Under the pieces are notes generated by a model. The model worked only from the letters and a program-made list of their open reading frames with translations. It made no database searches and had not been told where the DNA came from. A stretch of 64,000 nt of DNA. It comes from TH-plancto1 sp031431195. Lineage in GTDB: Bacteria > Planctomycetota > Planctomycetia > Planctomycetales > Planctomycetaceae. Position numbers and translations under genes: made by a program. The stretch spans positions 65,160 through 129,159 of the forward strand of contig JANPCU010000361.1 in assembly GCA_031431195.1 (NCBI GenBank), given 5' to 3'. Shown here piece after piece: positions 47,921-57,286 of this stretch; the stretch's first letter is position 1; the number at the start of each line of letters is the position of its first letter.

Positions 47921-50900
47921 TTACTTGGCGGTCGGTGCCACCAACGGAATCAAGCTGCCGTCCTCAGTGATGACAAACGACTGAGTCCCCAGTTGAAGTG
48001 GCCCCGAGACCAAGCTGCCAGCGGCCAGTTGCTCGGAGAGCAGTTCTCCGGTGTCTGGTTTGACACGCAGCACTCGCCCACTCTCCAAAGCGAGAACGAG
48101 AACCCCATCGACCACGGCGGGTTGTCCCGCCAGCGAGGAGTCAGGCAGCTTGAGCTGCCATTGGGAGGTCAGCTCGGCGTCTGGATTAAGACAGTGCAAC
48201 TCGGAGCGGCCCGTTTCGACCAGGACTCCGACCTCGGTGGAGTAAGCCGCTCCACTGGCCGGATTCTCCAGCGTGCGTCGTCCCACCGGCTCGAATTTAC
48301 TGGCATCAAACAGAAACACATCGCCCGTGGAGCAGGCGACCGCGAACCGCCCCTGGTGCATGACCAACTGGCCCACAGCTGGGCTGGGCAGGGGTTGACG
48401 GGCAATCTCCGCCAGATGCGGTCGAGGATTCGACTCCAAACGGACCTGCAAGAGTTCTCCGGCCTCGGTCAGTCCAATGAGAGTTTTGTCATCGGCGGCT
48501 AACACCTGTTTCCAGACGGGAGGTGCCTCACCACTGGGGAACTGGAAGTCTTGGATGATCGTATCGGCCTGCCCAGTCCGGGCCACGTGCAACTTGCCCG
48601 CCACGGGGACCACGATCCGTTTGCCGAGTGGCACGGGATTGGCTTGCGGGTTGGCCGGAAGTGTCCCCTGACGCTCGATCTGCCCCAGGCGATTGATGAC
48701 CCAGATGCGCGGCTCGGGATCGCCGCACACGACGGCGATTTGCGTCTCGGGCAAGGCACAGGCTCGCAGCGGAAGAGTGGTTTCTTTGTTAATGGGAAGC
48801 AGGATGGCGGCTTCGGTTTGGAACCCTGGCTGCACCAGATCTGCGGCACTGACGCGGAAAGTCGCCCCGCCTTCATTGACCACCAGCAGGGAGGGGGCAT
48901 CTCCCTCATAGGCGGAAACCGCCAGGAGTTTCGCACCGGAGATGACCTGCCATTCACTGTCCAAGGTTTCTCGCTCGGTTTGCGTCAAGGTCACGGCGTC
49001 GGTGAATGGACGACGACGGGCATTAAACAGCAAGGCCCCTTCCGACTGGTTGGGCTGAGACGAGATCCCATCGGCGACAAATTTGGGGTCGGCCTGAATC
49101 GTCCCGGAGATGAGTTGCAGGCGACGGAGTGCGCTGCTGGACATCCAGACTTGTCCCTCGGGACCAGCTGTCAGGAAGATCGGACTCCCCTGGGCCCCCT
49201 GCACTTGAAACGTCGGCCCCTGAGTCAGTGCGGGTTCATCCGGGCTGTCTGAAACCGAGAATGCGTTCACCCGTTCCACCGTGGAGGGCACAAACAGATC
49301 CCGTCCATGAATGACCGCCGCATCATCCATCACCATCCCGGCGATCTTGCCAGTGGCCGCTTCCACCAGTCCCGGCTTGCTCCCGTCTCGCTTGACGAGA
49401 TGCAGCGTCGCACTGGTTTCGGAGTGGTTCTCCACGAATGCGGCATACCCCCCCATGGAAATCAGCGGTGCGGTGACTGATTGGGACTTCTGTGCGAAAT
49501 ACGAGACAGCCACGCACTCCAGCGGTCGCATCGTCAGCGTGTAGACGACATCCTGGTCCCCAACAACCACGAGATGGCTGGCTCGGGGTTGATTGTCTCC
49601 CAAATCTTTATCGGTAATCATGACCGGACCCTGAACCGGCTGTGAAAACGTCAAGCGGCTGGTGATGCTGCCCGATTGCAAATCAATTTTCAGCAGTGAC
49701 CCGCCGCTGGTGGTGACGTAAATCTGCCCCTCTTCGATGAGCGGTTTACCCGCAGCTCGCTCTCCCAATGCTTGCCGCCAAACCAGCGTTCCATCCTGGC
49801 GCTTCACCCGCACCAATTCATCGGTGCCGGAGTCAAAGTAGATTAAGCTGGGGAGGCTGCGATCTTCGACCGGGAAGAAGGCGTGATCGCTCCCCACGAT
49901 CCGTCGCCAGACCGGCAGCCCCGTGACGGTATCGATTCCATACAAGCAGTCTTTGCTCAAGACCCAGACGACCTGGTTCACCGAGACCTGATCGGTCCGC
50001 GAACGCGCATGAAACATCAGAGTCCGGGGAACCGGCAGTGTAATCGCTTCCTCGGTCGTACTGGCCAGGGTGTTCGGACTGTCCGACTGGACCAGCGAGC
50101 GTTCCACCTCCATCGCCTCGGTCAGCAGGGTCTTGATGCTGCGGTCGGCGGCGTATTCCGGGTACTGGGCGACGAGTTCGCGCCGATGGCGGAGAGCCTC
50201 CATCGGCTTCTTGTCGGTGATCGCCTTCTTGATATGGGCCGTACTCCCGTTGTTGATTTCGAACTTGAGAATCAGCGTCTCCGAATTGCGCAGCGTGGTC
50301 TCGATCTGTTTGATCAACTCCGTCGGCTGGGCATCCTTCGGGCTATAGGTCTTGAGTAGTGACTTCGCATCCCCAGACACGACCAGCAAGGGCCGACCGA
50401 CTCGGGGCGTCTTTCCCGCGAGCAAGGCGGCTCCCAGAGAGGCACTTCCCGCGCGGGTCGCGAGTGCGGGTTTGTTCTCGTCGAAGCTCTCGTGATCGTT
50501 GTATTCACTCACGAATTCCCGAATGCCTTTGACCGCCTCGGCATAGTTGGCCGCCCCGGCCCCCAAGTACTGGTCGATCTTGGCCAGTCCGATCAGCAGT
50601 CCCGCTTCCGGGGCTTTTTCGTGCTTGGGGTAAGTCTTCACGAAATCCTGAAGCGCCTCGATCCCCGAGTTGAACTTGCCGTCGGTCACGAGAGATTTGG
50701 CCTGCTCGTATTCCCGCTTTGCGACCCGGCGAAACGCGATGAAATAAAACGTGAATCCCAGCAGTACCGCAATCGCGCTGCCGCCCAGCAAGAACAGCAC
50801 GAGTCGCGACTTCAGCGGCTCCTGCTCTCCCGGTCGCTTCGGTTTGGTTTTCAAGACCTGGGCCAATCCCCCGACCACTCCGGCCTTCGTCGGGACATCC

Positions 50901-51559
50901 TCTTCGTCGGGGTAATCAATCACCTCATCAGCGTCCGATTCGGCCTTGCGGGGAATCACCTTCGCCACGGGCTTCGCAGCCGGTTTTGCCGGAGCTTCTT
51001 CCGCCTCGTCATCGACGATTTCAAACATGTCGTCCGTCGCCACTGCCGCTTTCTTCGAGCTGCCGGCTTTCTTGCTGTCGACGGCCAGCATCTCCAGGCT
51101 TTGCATCAACTGTTCATCGGAAGGAGCCGACCGGGGCTTCTCCACACCGACAAACGGCGTCGGCCTTTTCGGCTCGACGGGCGGTTGCTTCTTGGCTTCA
51201 CGAGCGGTCAGGATCGCCTCATCGGAAGTCGGTTTGATGCCGATGGTATCTTTGGGCGTATCCTCCACGGTCGCGCCCCCGTGAAACCGCACGTCCACGG
51301 TTCCGAACCGGAGCATGTCTCCTGACTTCAGCGTGGCTCGCTGGACCGAGGTTCCATTCAAATCGAAGGGGCTGGTCCCCGCTGCCACCGCTTCCCAGTT
51401 GTCCTTGTTCCAGGAGATACGACAGTGCATGATCTCGACACCCTCCTCGTCGATCCGCAGATCGCAAGAGGAGTGACTGCCGATGGTCATCGGTTGCCGT
51501 TTGTAGAGATCCCGTCGCTCCACATCGCCGGTCAGGTGGATGATTTCCAGGAGGGCCAT
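47921..51559 (-). CDS. FHA domain, transmembrane helix and PQQ-type propeller protein
   Basis: 1212 residues. Residues 1-95 form an FHA-like domain (IGSHSSCDLRIDEEGVEIMH, LNGTSVQRATLKSGDMLRFG), though the usual S-x-x-H core is altered. A charged low-complexity linker leads to a transmembrane helix (LVLFLLGGSAIAVLLGFTFY, about 250-270). Outside are TPR-like helices (about 275-480) and a beta-propeller (about 500-1205; DTVTGLPVWRRIVG, DGTLVWRQALGE). FHA domains bind phosphothreonine, so this protein could link cytoplasmic phosphorylation to a periplasmic scaffold. It lies 52 bases after the single-pass protein gene. Confidence 0.85.
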   Translation of the reverse strand: MALLEIIHLTGDVERRDLYKRQPMTIGSHSSCDLRIDEEGVEIMHCRISWNKDNWEAVAAGTSPFDLNGTSVQRATLKSGDMLRFGTVDVRFHGGATVEDTPKDTIGIKPTSDEAILTAREAKKQPPVEPKRPTPFVGVEKPRSAPSDEQLMQSLEMLAVDSKKAGSSKKAAVATDDMFEIVDDEAEEAPAKPAAKPVAKVIPRKAESDADEVIDYPDEEDVPTKAGVVGGLAQVLKTKPKRPGEQEPLKSRLVLFLLGGSAIAVLLGFTFYFIAFRRVAKREYEQAKSLVTDGKFNSGIEALQDFVKTYPKHEKAPEAGLLIGLAKIDQYLGAGAANYAEAVKGIREFVSEYNDHESFDENKPALATRAGSASLGAALLAGKTPRVGRPLLVVSGDAKSLLKTYSPKDAQPTELIKQIETTLRNSETLILKFEINNGSTAHIKKAITDKKPMEALRHRRELVAQYPEYAADRSIKTLLTEAMEVERSLVQSDSPNTLASTTEEAITLPVPRTLMFHARSRTDQVSVNQVVWVLSKDCLYGIDTVTGLPVWRRIVGSDHAFFPVEDRSLPSLIYFDSGTDELVRVKRQDGTLVWRQALGERAAGKPLIEEGQIYVTTSGGSLLKIDLQSGSITSRLTFSQPVQGPVMITDKDLGDNQPRASHLVVVGDQDVVYTLTMRPLECVAVSYFAQKSQSVTAPLISMGGYAAFVENHSETSATLHLVKRDGSKPGLVEAATGKIAGMVMDDAAVIHGRDLFVPSTVERVNAFSVSDSPDEPALTQGPTFQVQGAQGSPIFLTAGPEGQVWMSSSALRRLQLISGTIQADPKFVADGISSQPNQSEGALLFNARRRPFTDAVTLTQTERETLDSEWQVISGAKLLAVSAYEGDAPSLLVVNEGGATFRVSAADLVQPGFQTEAAILLPINKETTLPLRACALPETQIAVVCGDPEPRIWVINRLGQIERQGTLPANPQANPVPLGKRIVVPVAGKLHVARTGQADTIIQDFQFPSGEAPPVWKQVLAADDKTLIGLTEAGELLQVRLESNPRPHLAEIARQPLPSPAVGQLVMHQGRFAVACSTGDVFLFDASKFEPVGRRTLENPASGAAYSTEVGVLVETGRSELHCLNPDAELTSQWQLKLPDSSLAGQPAVVDGVLVLALESGRVLRVKPDTGELLSEQLAAGSLVSGPLQLGTQSFVITEDGSLIPLVAPTAK

Positions 51560-51611
51560 ACTGTGCGATCTTCCGTTGTGGGGGCGAGGTCCATGCTGCG
51601 AGGTCCGGTCG

Positions 51612-52571
51612 TCACTTCAGGTACATCTGCCGCGTCACCTGAAACTCGTACCCGGCCCCCTTCGTGTTCACCACGAAGTAGGTACGGCGAATTTCTCGCA
51701 GATTTCGCTTGGCATATGCCATCTCCAGCTGCACCAGCATCTGCTCCGTTTGCTGGGGGTAGAAGTGGAAGATCACGTTGCGACCGACTGTGATCCCGGC
51801 TTTCTGGAAGAGCTTCTCGTCGGCCTTCCGGCGGTCCCCGGCATCCCACTTCATGTACAACCGCTTCTCGTCTTTTCCAGAGGTGCCATAGCGCACTTTC
51901 GGTGTGCCAGCCAGTCCCGTGATGTACGCGATTCGCGCATCTGGCATGACCGCCCCGAGTTCAATCTGGAAGTAATCCAGCTGCTTCGCATACTCGGTCA
52001 GAGACGATCCGTCGGCAAAGCGAATGAACCAGCGCAGCTCAGCGGCCACTCCGCCGCCATTTCCGGGACCGAAGCCCAGCGGACGGCGGTTGCCGGTCCC
52101 CTTGGAGTTTCCGTTACGTTCACCGGTCCCAATCTGTGCCGTTTGAGCTTCACCCGATTCTGCCTGAGTCGCTGCAAAATCTCCCGAGAAGTTCTCCATT
52201 TGTGCGGCGGCAACATCAGCGAATTCACTGACGTTCGCGACTTCGACGATCTCGTCCTGCTGCTTGACCTCGTCCGAGGTCTCTTCCGGGGACTCGATAT
52301 TGAGTGTTTCGTTGGGGTCACCGTCCTCGACACCGCCCCCGGTCATCCTCACGATTTCCATCGGCACAAAGACCGGTGGCTTGGGCGGGATCGTCGTATA
52401 GAACAGGCTGAACGCCCACACCACCCCCGCCAGAATCGCCACCCCGACCGCCATCAGCAGAGAGCTGACGGTGTCATAGCTGGAAAATTTCAGGAACGGC
52501 ATCCGGACTATAGGGTCCGGCTTCGAGTTCCGAGGGGCAACTGGAGCGGGAGACGGTTGAATCGCTGCCAT
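51612..52571 (-). CDS. Single-pass protein in the TonB position of an ExbBD cluster
   Basis: 319 residues. One helix (LLMAVGVAILAGVVWAFSLF, about 36-55) is followed by a proline segment (IPPKPPVFVP), an acidic glutamine-rich stretch and a folded C-terminal domain (RWFIRFADGSSLTEYAKQLD, VIFHFYPQQTEQMLVQLEMA). Topology and gene order match TonB/TolA-type energy couplers, but the TonB C-terminal signature is absent. It probably transmits ExbBD-driven motion to an envelope partner; the partner is unknown. Confidence 0.72.
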   Translation of the reverse strand: MAAIQPSPAPVAPRNSKPDPIVRMPFLKFSSYDTVSSLLMAVGVAILAGVVWAFSLFYTTIPPKPPVFVPMEIVRMTGGGVEDGDPNETLNIESPEETSDEVKQQDEIVEVANVSEFADVAAAQMENFSGDFAATQAESGEAQTAQIGTGERNGNSKGTGNRRPLGFGPGNGGGVAAELRWFIRFADGSSLTEYAKQLDYFQIELGAVMPDARIAYITGLAGTPKVRYGTSGKDEKRLYMKWDAGDRRKADEKLFQKAGITVGRNVIFHFYPQQTEQMLVQLEMAYAKRNLREIRRTYFVVNTKGAGYEFQVTRQMYLK

Positions 52572-52705
52572 AGCTCACTCGGGAAGGAAGGGGGATCAGA
52601 CATCTCGCGACTCTGGGGAGAAAGAGCCCAGCGGCATGCCTGAAGTTCATGGGGAAAAGCGTTTTGGCATGCTAGGACTGACCCGAGTGAGTGTCAACGA
52701 GCCGT

Positions 52706-53506
52706 TCACTCGTCGGCCTTGCGGGAAATCCGGCGGACCTTCTGCATCCCCACATCCATCGCCACATCGGTCACTGAGACGACCATGCCGTGTGTCGCCT
52801 GGTACTGGGCTTGAATCAGAAGCTCCGTCTTGTCTTCAGTCGTCATCTTGGCCGTCAGCGTCTCGCGCAGCTCGTACAACCCCGCGATCGGCTGGCCCTC
52901 GATCTCCATCTGATCGTTGGCATCGATCTCCAGGATCACACTGTTGCTCTCCAGATCTTCCATCGGACTGGCCGACGCAGCTCCGCCCTCGCCCTCCTGT
53001 TCGGGGGGCGAGGTCTCGAACACCTTCTGAGCGGCAAACGACGCGGTCACCATGAAGAAAATCAGCAATAGGAACGTCACATCGACCATCGCGGTCATGT
53101 CGACGGTGTCATCCATGAACTTCTTTTTCTTGTGCGGCGTGTGATGCTCACCCTCGTCTTCGTGTTCTTCATCCTCGTCGTCGTGATCGATGGCCTCCTC
53201 AAACAGCGGCTTGTGCGAACCGGTCGCCCCTGTGGAATAGGCTGACGCGACGGGACGAGCAGGGGCCGCTAGGGCCGACTTGGCAGCTGCACTCGTGCGG
53301 GGCGACGACGCGGACTTGGTCACAGGAGCGGTTGCCGGTGATTTGACGGGAGGGACCGCTGCGACATCGTAAGCGGCAGTCGCCTCGCTCGGGTCGGGGA
53401 CGAGGGCCTCTTCCGTGCAGGCCGGACAGACGATCATCGAACCAGCACGTCGGGTGCTGATGCTGAGCATCTGTTGGCAGTTCGGGCAACGGAATTGAAT
53501 CGGCAC
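52706..53506 (-). CDS. ExbD/TolR-family protein with N-terminal zinc ribbon
   Basis: 266 residues from a GTG at 53506 (agga seven bases upstream). A CPNC...CPAC zinc-ribbon-like motif occupies residues 7-35, then a long alanine/proline linker and a histidine-glutamate-rich stretch (DDEDEEHEDEGEHHTPHKKK). The ExbD helix has the conserved aspartate (DMTAMVDVTFLLLIFFMVTA), and a TolR-like periplasmic domain follows. An upstream TTG start would translate a palindrome and is less likely. The zinc ribbon is unusual for ExbD. Confidence 0.87.
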   Translation of the reverse strand: MPIQFRCPNCQQMLSISTRRAGSMIVCPACTEEALVPDPSEATAAYDVAAVPPVKSPATAPVTKSASSPRTSAAAKSALAAPARPVASAYSTGATGSHKPLFEEAIDHDDEDEEHEDEGEHHTPHKKKKFMDDTVDMTAMVDVTFLLLIFFMVTASFAAQKVFETSPPEQEGEGGAASASPMEDLESNSVILEIDANDQMEIEGQPIAGLYELRETLTAKMTTEDKTELLIQAQYQATHGMVVSVTDVAMDVGMQKVRRISRKADE

Positions 53507-53536
53507 GGAATGGTCCTGTGTACTGAGCGTTGCAAC

Positions 53537-53560
53537 GCCCAGGGGTTGCAACCCCTGGGC
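53537..53560. repeat. Perfect palindrome between two exbD genes
   Basis: A 24-base perfect palindrome built from gcccaggggttg and its complement, in the 85-base spacer between the two ExbD genes. A strong intercistronic hairpin without T-run; it could set relative expression of the genes on either side. Confidence 0.7.
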
Positions 53561-53591
53561 TTTTCCCGGCTGACGAATGACAACTTCCTCT

Positions 53592-54023
53592 TCATTGCGT
53601 TTCAGGTTTGCTCATGACTCCCACGAGATAGCGTTCGATTCCCTCGATCTGGCTGGCGGACCGGGCGACTTCTTCCACAAAGCCCGAGGCCACCATCTTG
53701 TCGGCCTTGATTAAGATGATGTTACGCCCCCCCTCCCTGGCCATCTCTTGCTGAACATACGCGGGGACATCCGTCAGCTGGGCGACACCCCCCTTTCCCT
53801 TGCCGTCTGAAAGATACAACTCGGGACCGGCATCGGTCTGGAAGATGGTGATGTTGATCCCCTTGGTCAGATCGGGGGCGATGCCGTTCTTGGCCTCGGG
53901 CATGATGATCGAGGCGGACATGGCGATCGTCGAGGTCACCATGAAAAAGATCTGGAGCAGGAACGCCACATCGATGAGCGGCGTCAAGTCGAGCTCTTCA
54001 TCAAATTCGGCGTGGACAGACAT
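53592..54023 (-). CDS. ExbD/TolR-family proton-channel protein
   Basis: 143 residues. The single helix carries the essential aspartate (LTPLIDVAFLLQIFFMVTST). The periplasmic domain has the usual alternating strands (NIILIKADKMVASGFVEEVA). With ExbB it forms a proton-driven stator complex. The start at 54023 fits the family exactly. The gap to ExbB (85 bases) contains tandem ttttcag and ctgatgg repeats. Confidence 0.93.
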   Translation of the reverse strand: MSVHAEFDEELDLTPLIDVAFLLQIFFMVTSTIAMSASIIMPEAKNGIAPDLTKGINITIFQTDAGPELYLSDGKGKGGVAQLTDVPAYVQQEMAREGGRNIILIKADKMVASGFVEEVARSASQIEGIERYLVGVMSKPETQ

Positions 54024-54108
54024 GGGGAGTTCTCAGTGAGTCAGTCGTCAGTTTTCAGTTTTCAGTCAGAGCAGAGTCAGGACGCCACTCCCATCAGCCA
54101 TCAGCCCT

Positions 54109-54753
54109 CTACTTCGCCTTCAACGAGTTCTCATAGTCTCTCAGAAACTGGCTCAGGTCTTCCTTCACCTGGTCGGTCAGTCGTCCAATCTGCACCATGA
54201 TGTATCCCCCGAGCAGGGTCATCGGGATGGCGATCACCAGCCCCCACATCGTGGCCATCAGCGCCAGACCGATCTTCGCCGCCAGGGCATTCGGGTCGCC
54301 GCCGCCCGACTTGGAGATCGCGCTGAACGAACCGATGATCCCCGTCACGGTCCCCAGCAGTCCCACCATCGGACTCGTCTTGGCCACGACCGCCATCCCC
54401 GCATGCTGATACGCCAACTCGGCGATAATCTCCCGCTCGAACTTCTCGTTCAGCAGCACTTTGAGCTTGGGCAGCGACATGTCGCGATGCTTCATGCCGA
54501 TCAGAATCAGCTGGGGCACAGCCTTGGCCCAATACGCGGGCGTGTCGCAGATGGCCGAGACGCCGTCGTAGTCCTGGGCTTGTAAACACTCGCGGACTTC
54601 ACTCAGGAACTCGTCGGCAGCGGCCTGGTTCCGGAATTTCTTCTGACGAATCTTGCGAGTCACCAGTACCACCAGAAAAATCCCCAGGATTCCCAGCAGC
54701 CCCATGGAGAGGAAAATGAGCGGCTCGACGTAATGCAAGACGTCATTCAGCAT
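54109..54753 (-). CDS. MotA/TolQ/ExbB-family proton-channel protein
   Basis: 214 residues with three helices (about 10-32, 118-145 and 165-190). The conserved block is TSPMVGLLGTVTGIIGSFSA. It is the pentameric partner of ExbD in using proton-motive force. It is the first gene of a seven-gene minus-strand run ending at 43762; the promoter should lie in the 698-base divergent region upstream. Confidence 0.94.
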   Translation of the reverse strand: MLNDVLHYVEPLIFLSMGLLGILGIFLVVLVTRKIRQKKFRNQAAADEFLSEVRECLQAQDYDGVSAICDTPAYWAKAVPQLILIGMKHRDMSLPKLKVLLNEKFEREIIAELAYQHAGMAVVAKTSPMVGLLGTVTGIIGSFSAISKSGGGDPNALAAKIGLALMATMWGLVIAIPMTLLGGYIMVQIGRLTDQVKEDLSQFLRDYENSLKAK

Positions 54754-55451
54754 GGACCAACTCCTGCGAACAGTGGATCAGATCAAACAGGCCAAGAGAC
54801 TCTGGCGACTCAGGGGAATGAGTTCGAGACGGTTGCCAAGAGTTTGGAGAATACTCGAGCCGCTATGCTATTGCTGGCCTCCGCAAGTGTCAACGAGTGG
54901 CCCACTCATCGGACAGGCTTTGCTCTGCAAACGTTCGAGGTCTGTGCGTGCGGAGAGGAATTCAGAGGCCCCTCTCTCCTCCTGGCGGGGTGGCCGGGGC
55001 AAGAGGCGAACTCCCCCTTCGCGACCTTGGTGTTCAATCTCCTCCCCCTCCAATTATCAAAACGGAACACCAAGGTCGCGAAGAGCGCGAAGGGGGAGAG
55101 TGACGAGGCCAGGAAATCGCCCCTGCCCTCACTCCCCAGTCACTAGAGTTGCAACTCTGCTGCACTGTGGCACAGTGCTTTGGTTTCAGTCGTCGGTATT
55201 CATTCCGTTTTCCAATTCTTGACCGATGAAGAGTTGCCTCACTTCACAAAATGCGACAACTCACGCCCACTCGTCCCGTGCGGCAAAAACTGCGGATCCA
55301 GACTGCGCGATTCCGGTTCATCGAGTTTTCACTGACGGCCTCACCTCGGGAGTGCCGATGATTCCCGATAGCCGCGATTGTGGTCAGGAGGAAGGCATGC
55401 GCCTCTGCTGACGGATCAGTCCCAGCATGGATGTGGAGGGGGACAGCCACG
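54754..55451. other. Divergent region with long inverted repeat
   Basis: 698 bases, no supported gene. An inverted repeat at about 55011-55099 has arms ttcgcgaccttggtgttc and gaacaccaaggtcgcgaa with outer ctccccc / gggggag. The rest should carry promoters for the ExbBD operon (minus) and the membrane/actin-like pair (plus), but none was clear. Confidence 0.55.
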
Positions 55452-57284
55452 ATGCGTCAATCTGGACACCTTTGGGCGACTCTCACTTGCCTGGCCTGCG
55501 GCATACTGGCCGGTGAACTCACCGCACAACAGTCCCCACCCGCTTCGCAAACACGGATGGTGCAGTCGGAAAATCATCTCAACGTCCAGAGCATGCGACG
55601 GCCTGCGGCTCAGACCACCCGTCAGAGTGTCGCTCGGCCCAATCAGCCGGTCTCCGAGTCGTCGTTGATCGCGGTCATCGGAGCGGTGAAGACTCCTGCG
55701 GTCTTTGAATCCGCTGAGCGAGTTGTACCCCTGAAAACCTTGATTGAGCGAGCTGGTGGGGAGTCCGCTGAGAGCATCGGGAGCGTTCGGATCATGGAGG
55801 GAACTCGCACTCGCTTGATGACGACTCTCCAGCACCATCTCGATCTGGCCGTGACACATGGCCAAGTCGTGTTTGTGGTGCCGCGAGGGGGGCGGCCAGC
55901 CCGGGTGAGTGATCCTCGGCAACCGCCTCCCGCTCGATTAATCCTGATCTCCGGACTGGCGCGAGGACCACTCCTGCTCAATCTCGGGAACCAGTCTCGG
56001 ACCTTCGGCGATCTACTGCTCCAACTCGGACAGTCGCCCGACCTGGTCGCTCGTCAGCAAGTGCTGGCGACCCAGCCCCAAGGGCAGTGGATGAACCTGG
56101 ACAGCCTGCTGGTCCACAACACGGTCATCGACTTCAATCCCGACAGCGTCGATACCGACGGCGTGCGAGCCGCTGTCGACAAGGGGTTCCGTTATGAGTT
56201 GCCCGTGCGGCTCGTCTCGACGACGGCAGCTGTCCCGGAAGTCAACGGGCCAGCCACAGTCGCCCCAGCAGGGATCGCTCTTGATCCTCCGCTGCCCGTG
56301 GTCCAGCCGCAACCGGTTCGTGCTCGAATCGCTCCCCCTCCCACATCTGACCAGACTTCCGAGCGTTCGGCGAGTGGGATTGAACGCATGGGTTCCTCGA
56401 TCCCCTTCGACGAGCCGATGCCGTTCCCGGCCAGATCCTCTGTCGAAGTCGACGCCAATGAACGGTCGACGGAGCCTTCTCCGGTGATCAAGTCCGATGG
56501 GCGTTCGCCGCTGATGCTGCCCAAGACTTGGCAGAATCCCCCAGAGGAGGAAGCTGAGGGAGTCGAATCTGACCCGGCCCGAATGATTGAAAGAACCTCC
56601 GCCGGTTTCTCCAACAGTGAGAGTGACATCATCACCGTCTCCGCCCAAACCGAGGCGTCGAACTCGCCACAGCCCAGGGTGGCTTCTACGAAACCAACTG
56701 CTCCCACCCAACCTGTCGGCTCGGGAGTCGCGACGGCCGAGAAGGCCGCTTTATACCTCTGGCCTCAATCGTGGCTGGCCTTGCTCGTGACCATCGGAGT
56801 CGCAGCCACGAGCGTCGTCGTCTCTCGCATCGTGTCCCGCGAGGCTGTATTGACTCCTGAAATGCCTGAGCCTCCCTCTGTTTCTGTGGCTCCGGAACCG
56901 GTCGCCTCTCAGGCTCCCGCTCCGGAACCCGCAGTTGAGGACGAGCAGCGATTCCTGCAACGTCTCATCGTGAACAAAGTTCCTTTGATCGAAGAAGAGG
57001 TCACTTTGCCCCCGGTGGATCGCCTACATGGGATGTCGATTGGCGGGCGACGATTGATCGTCCATGAAGCCCACGAGGGGGTCGCTGGACCCCACTTCAA
57101 GGTGCGTGATCCCAACGATTCACGAGCGGTCGAGTTGCGACTTCGGCGGCTCATGCGTGCCGGAAATTCCGAGACACAGCACGCCTCGATGGTCGTGACG
57201 ACTGGCCATGTGACGGGAACACGCGCCTCCCGCGTCAGTCCACTCGAACGTGCCCTTCGAAACGTGGAACAGGGGGGCACGTAA
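55452..57284 (+). CDS. Signal-peptide, single-pass envelope protein with SLBB-like segment
   Basis: 610 residues. An N-terminal signal segment (HLWATLTCLACGILAGELTA) is followed by an SLBB-like stretch (SLIAVIGAVKTPAVFESAER, VVPLKTLIERAGG), a second similar stretch (ARLILISGLARGPLLLN), a long proline/serine linker, one helix (about 438-460, WLALLVTIGVAATSVVVSRI) and a short C-terminal domain (RLHGMSIGGRRLIVHEAHEG). SLBB similarity is by eye. Its stop is 2 bases from the actin-like gene, so they are co-translated and probably interact. Confidence 0.72.
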   Translation: MRQSGHLWATLTCLACGILAGELTAQQSPPASQTRMVQSENHLNVQSMRRPAAQTTRQSVARPNQPVSESSLIAVIGAVKTPAVFESAERVVPLKTLIERAGGESAESIGSVRIMEGTRTRLMTTLQHHLDLAVTHGQVVFVVPRGGRPARVSDPRQPPPARLILISGLARGPLLLNLGNQSRTFGDLLLQLGQSPDLVARQQVLATQPQGQWMNLDSLLVHNTVIDFNPDSVDTDGVRAAVDKGFRYELPVRLVSTTAAVPEVNGPATVAPAGIALDPPLPVVQPQPVRARIAPPPTSDQTSERSASGIERMGSSIPFDEPMPFPARSSVEVDANERSTEPSPVIKSDGRSPLMLPKTWQNPPEEEAEGVESDPARMIERTSAGFSNSESDIITVSAQTEASNSPQPRVASTKPTAPTQPVGSGVATAEKAALYLWPQSWLALLVTIGVAATSVVVSRIVSREAVLTPEMPEPPSVSVAPEPVASQAPAPEPAVEDEQRFLQRLIVNKVPLIEEEVTLPPVDRLHGMSIGGRRLIVHEAHEGVAGPHFKVRDPNDSRAVELRLRRLMRAGNSETQHASMVVTTGHVTGTRASRVSPLERALRNVEQGGT

Positions 57285-57286
57285 CT

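Noticed and set aside
55011..55099. Inverted repeat considered as a riboswitch or sRNA gene
   Set aside because: Long simple arms without a conserved aptamer pattern; more like the other dispersed palindromes.
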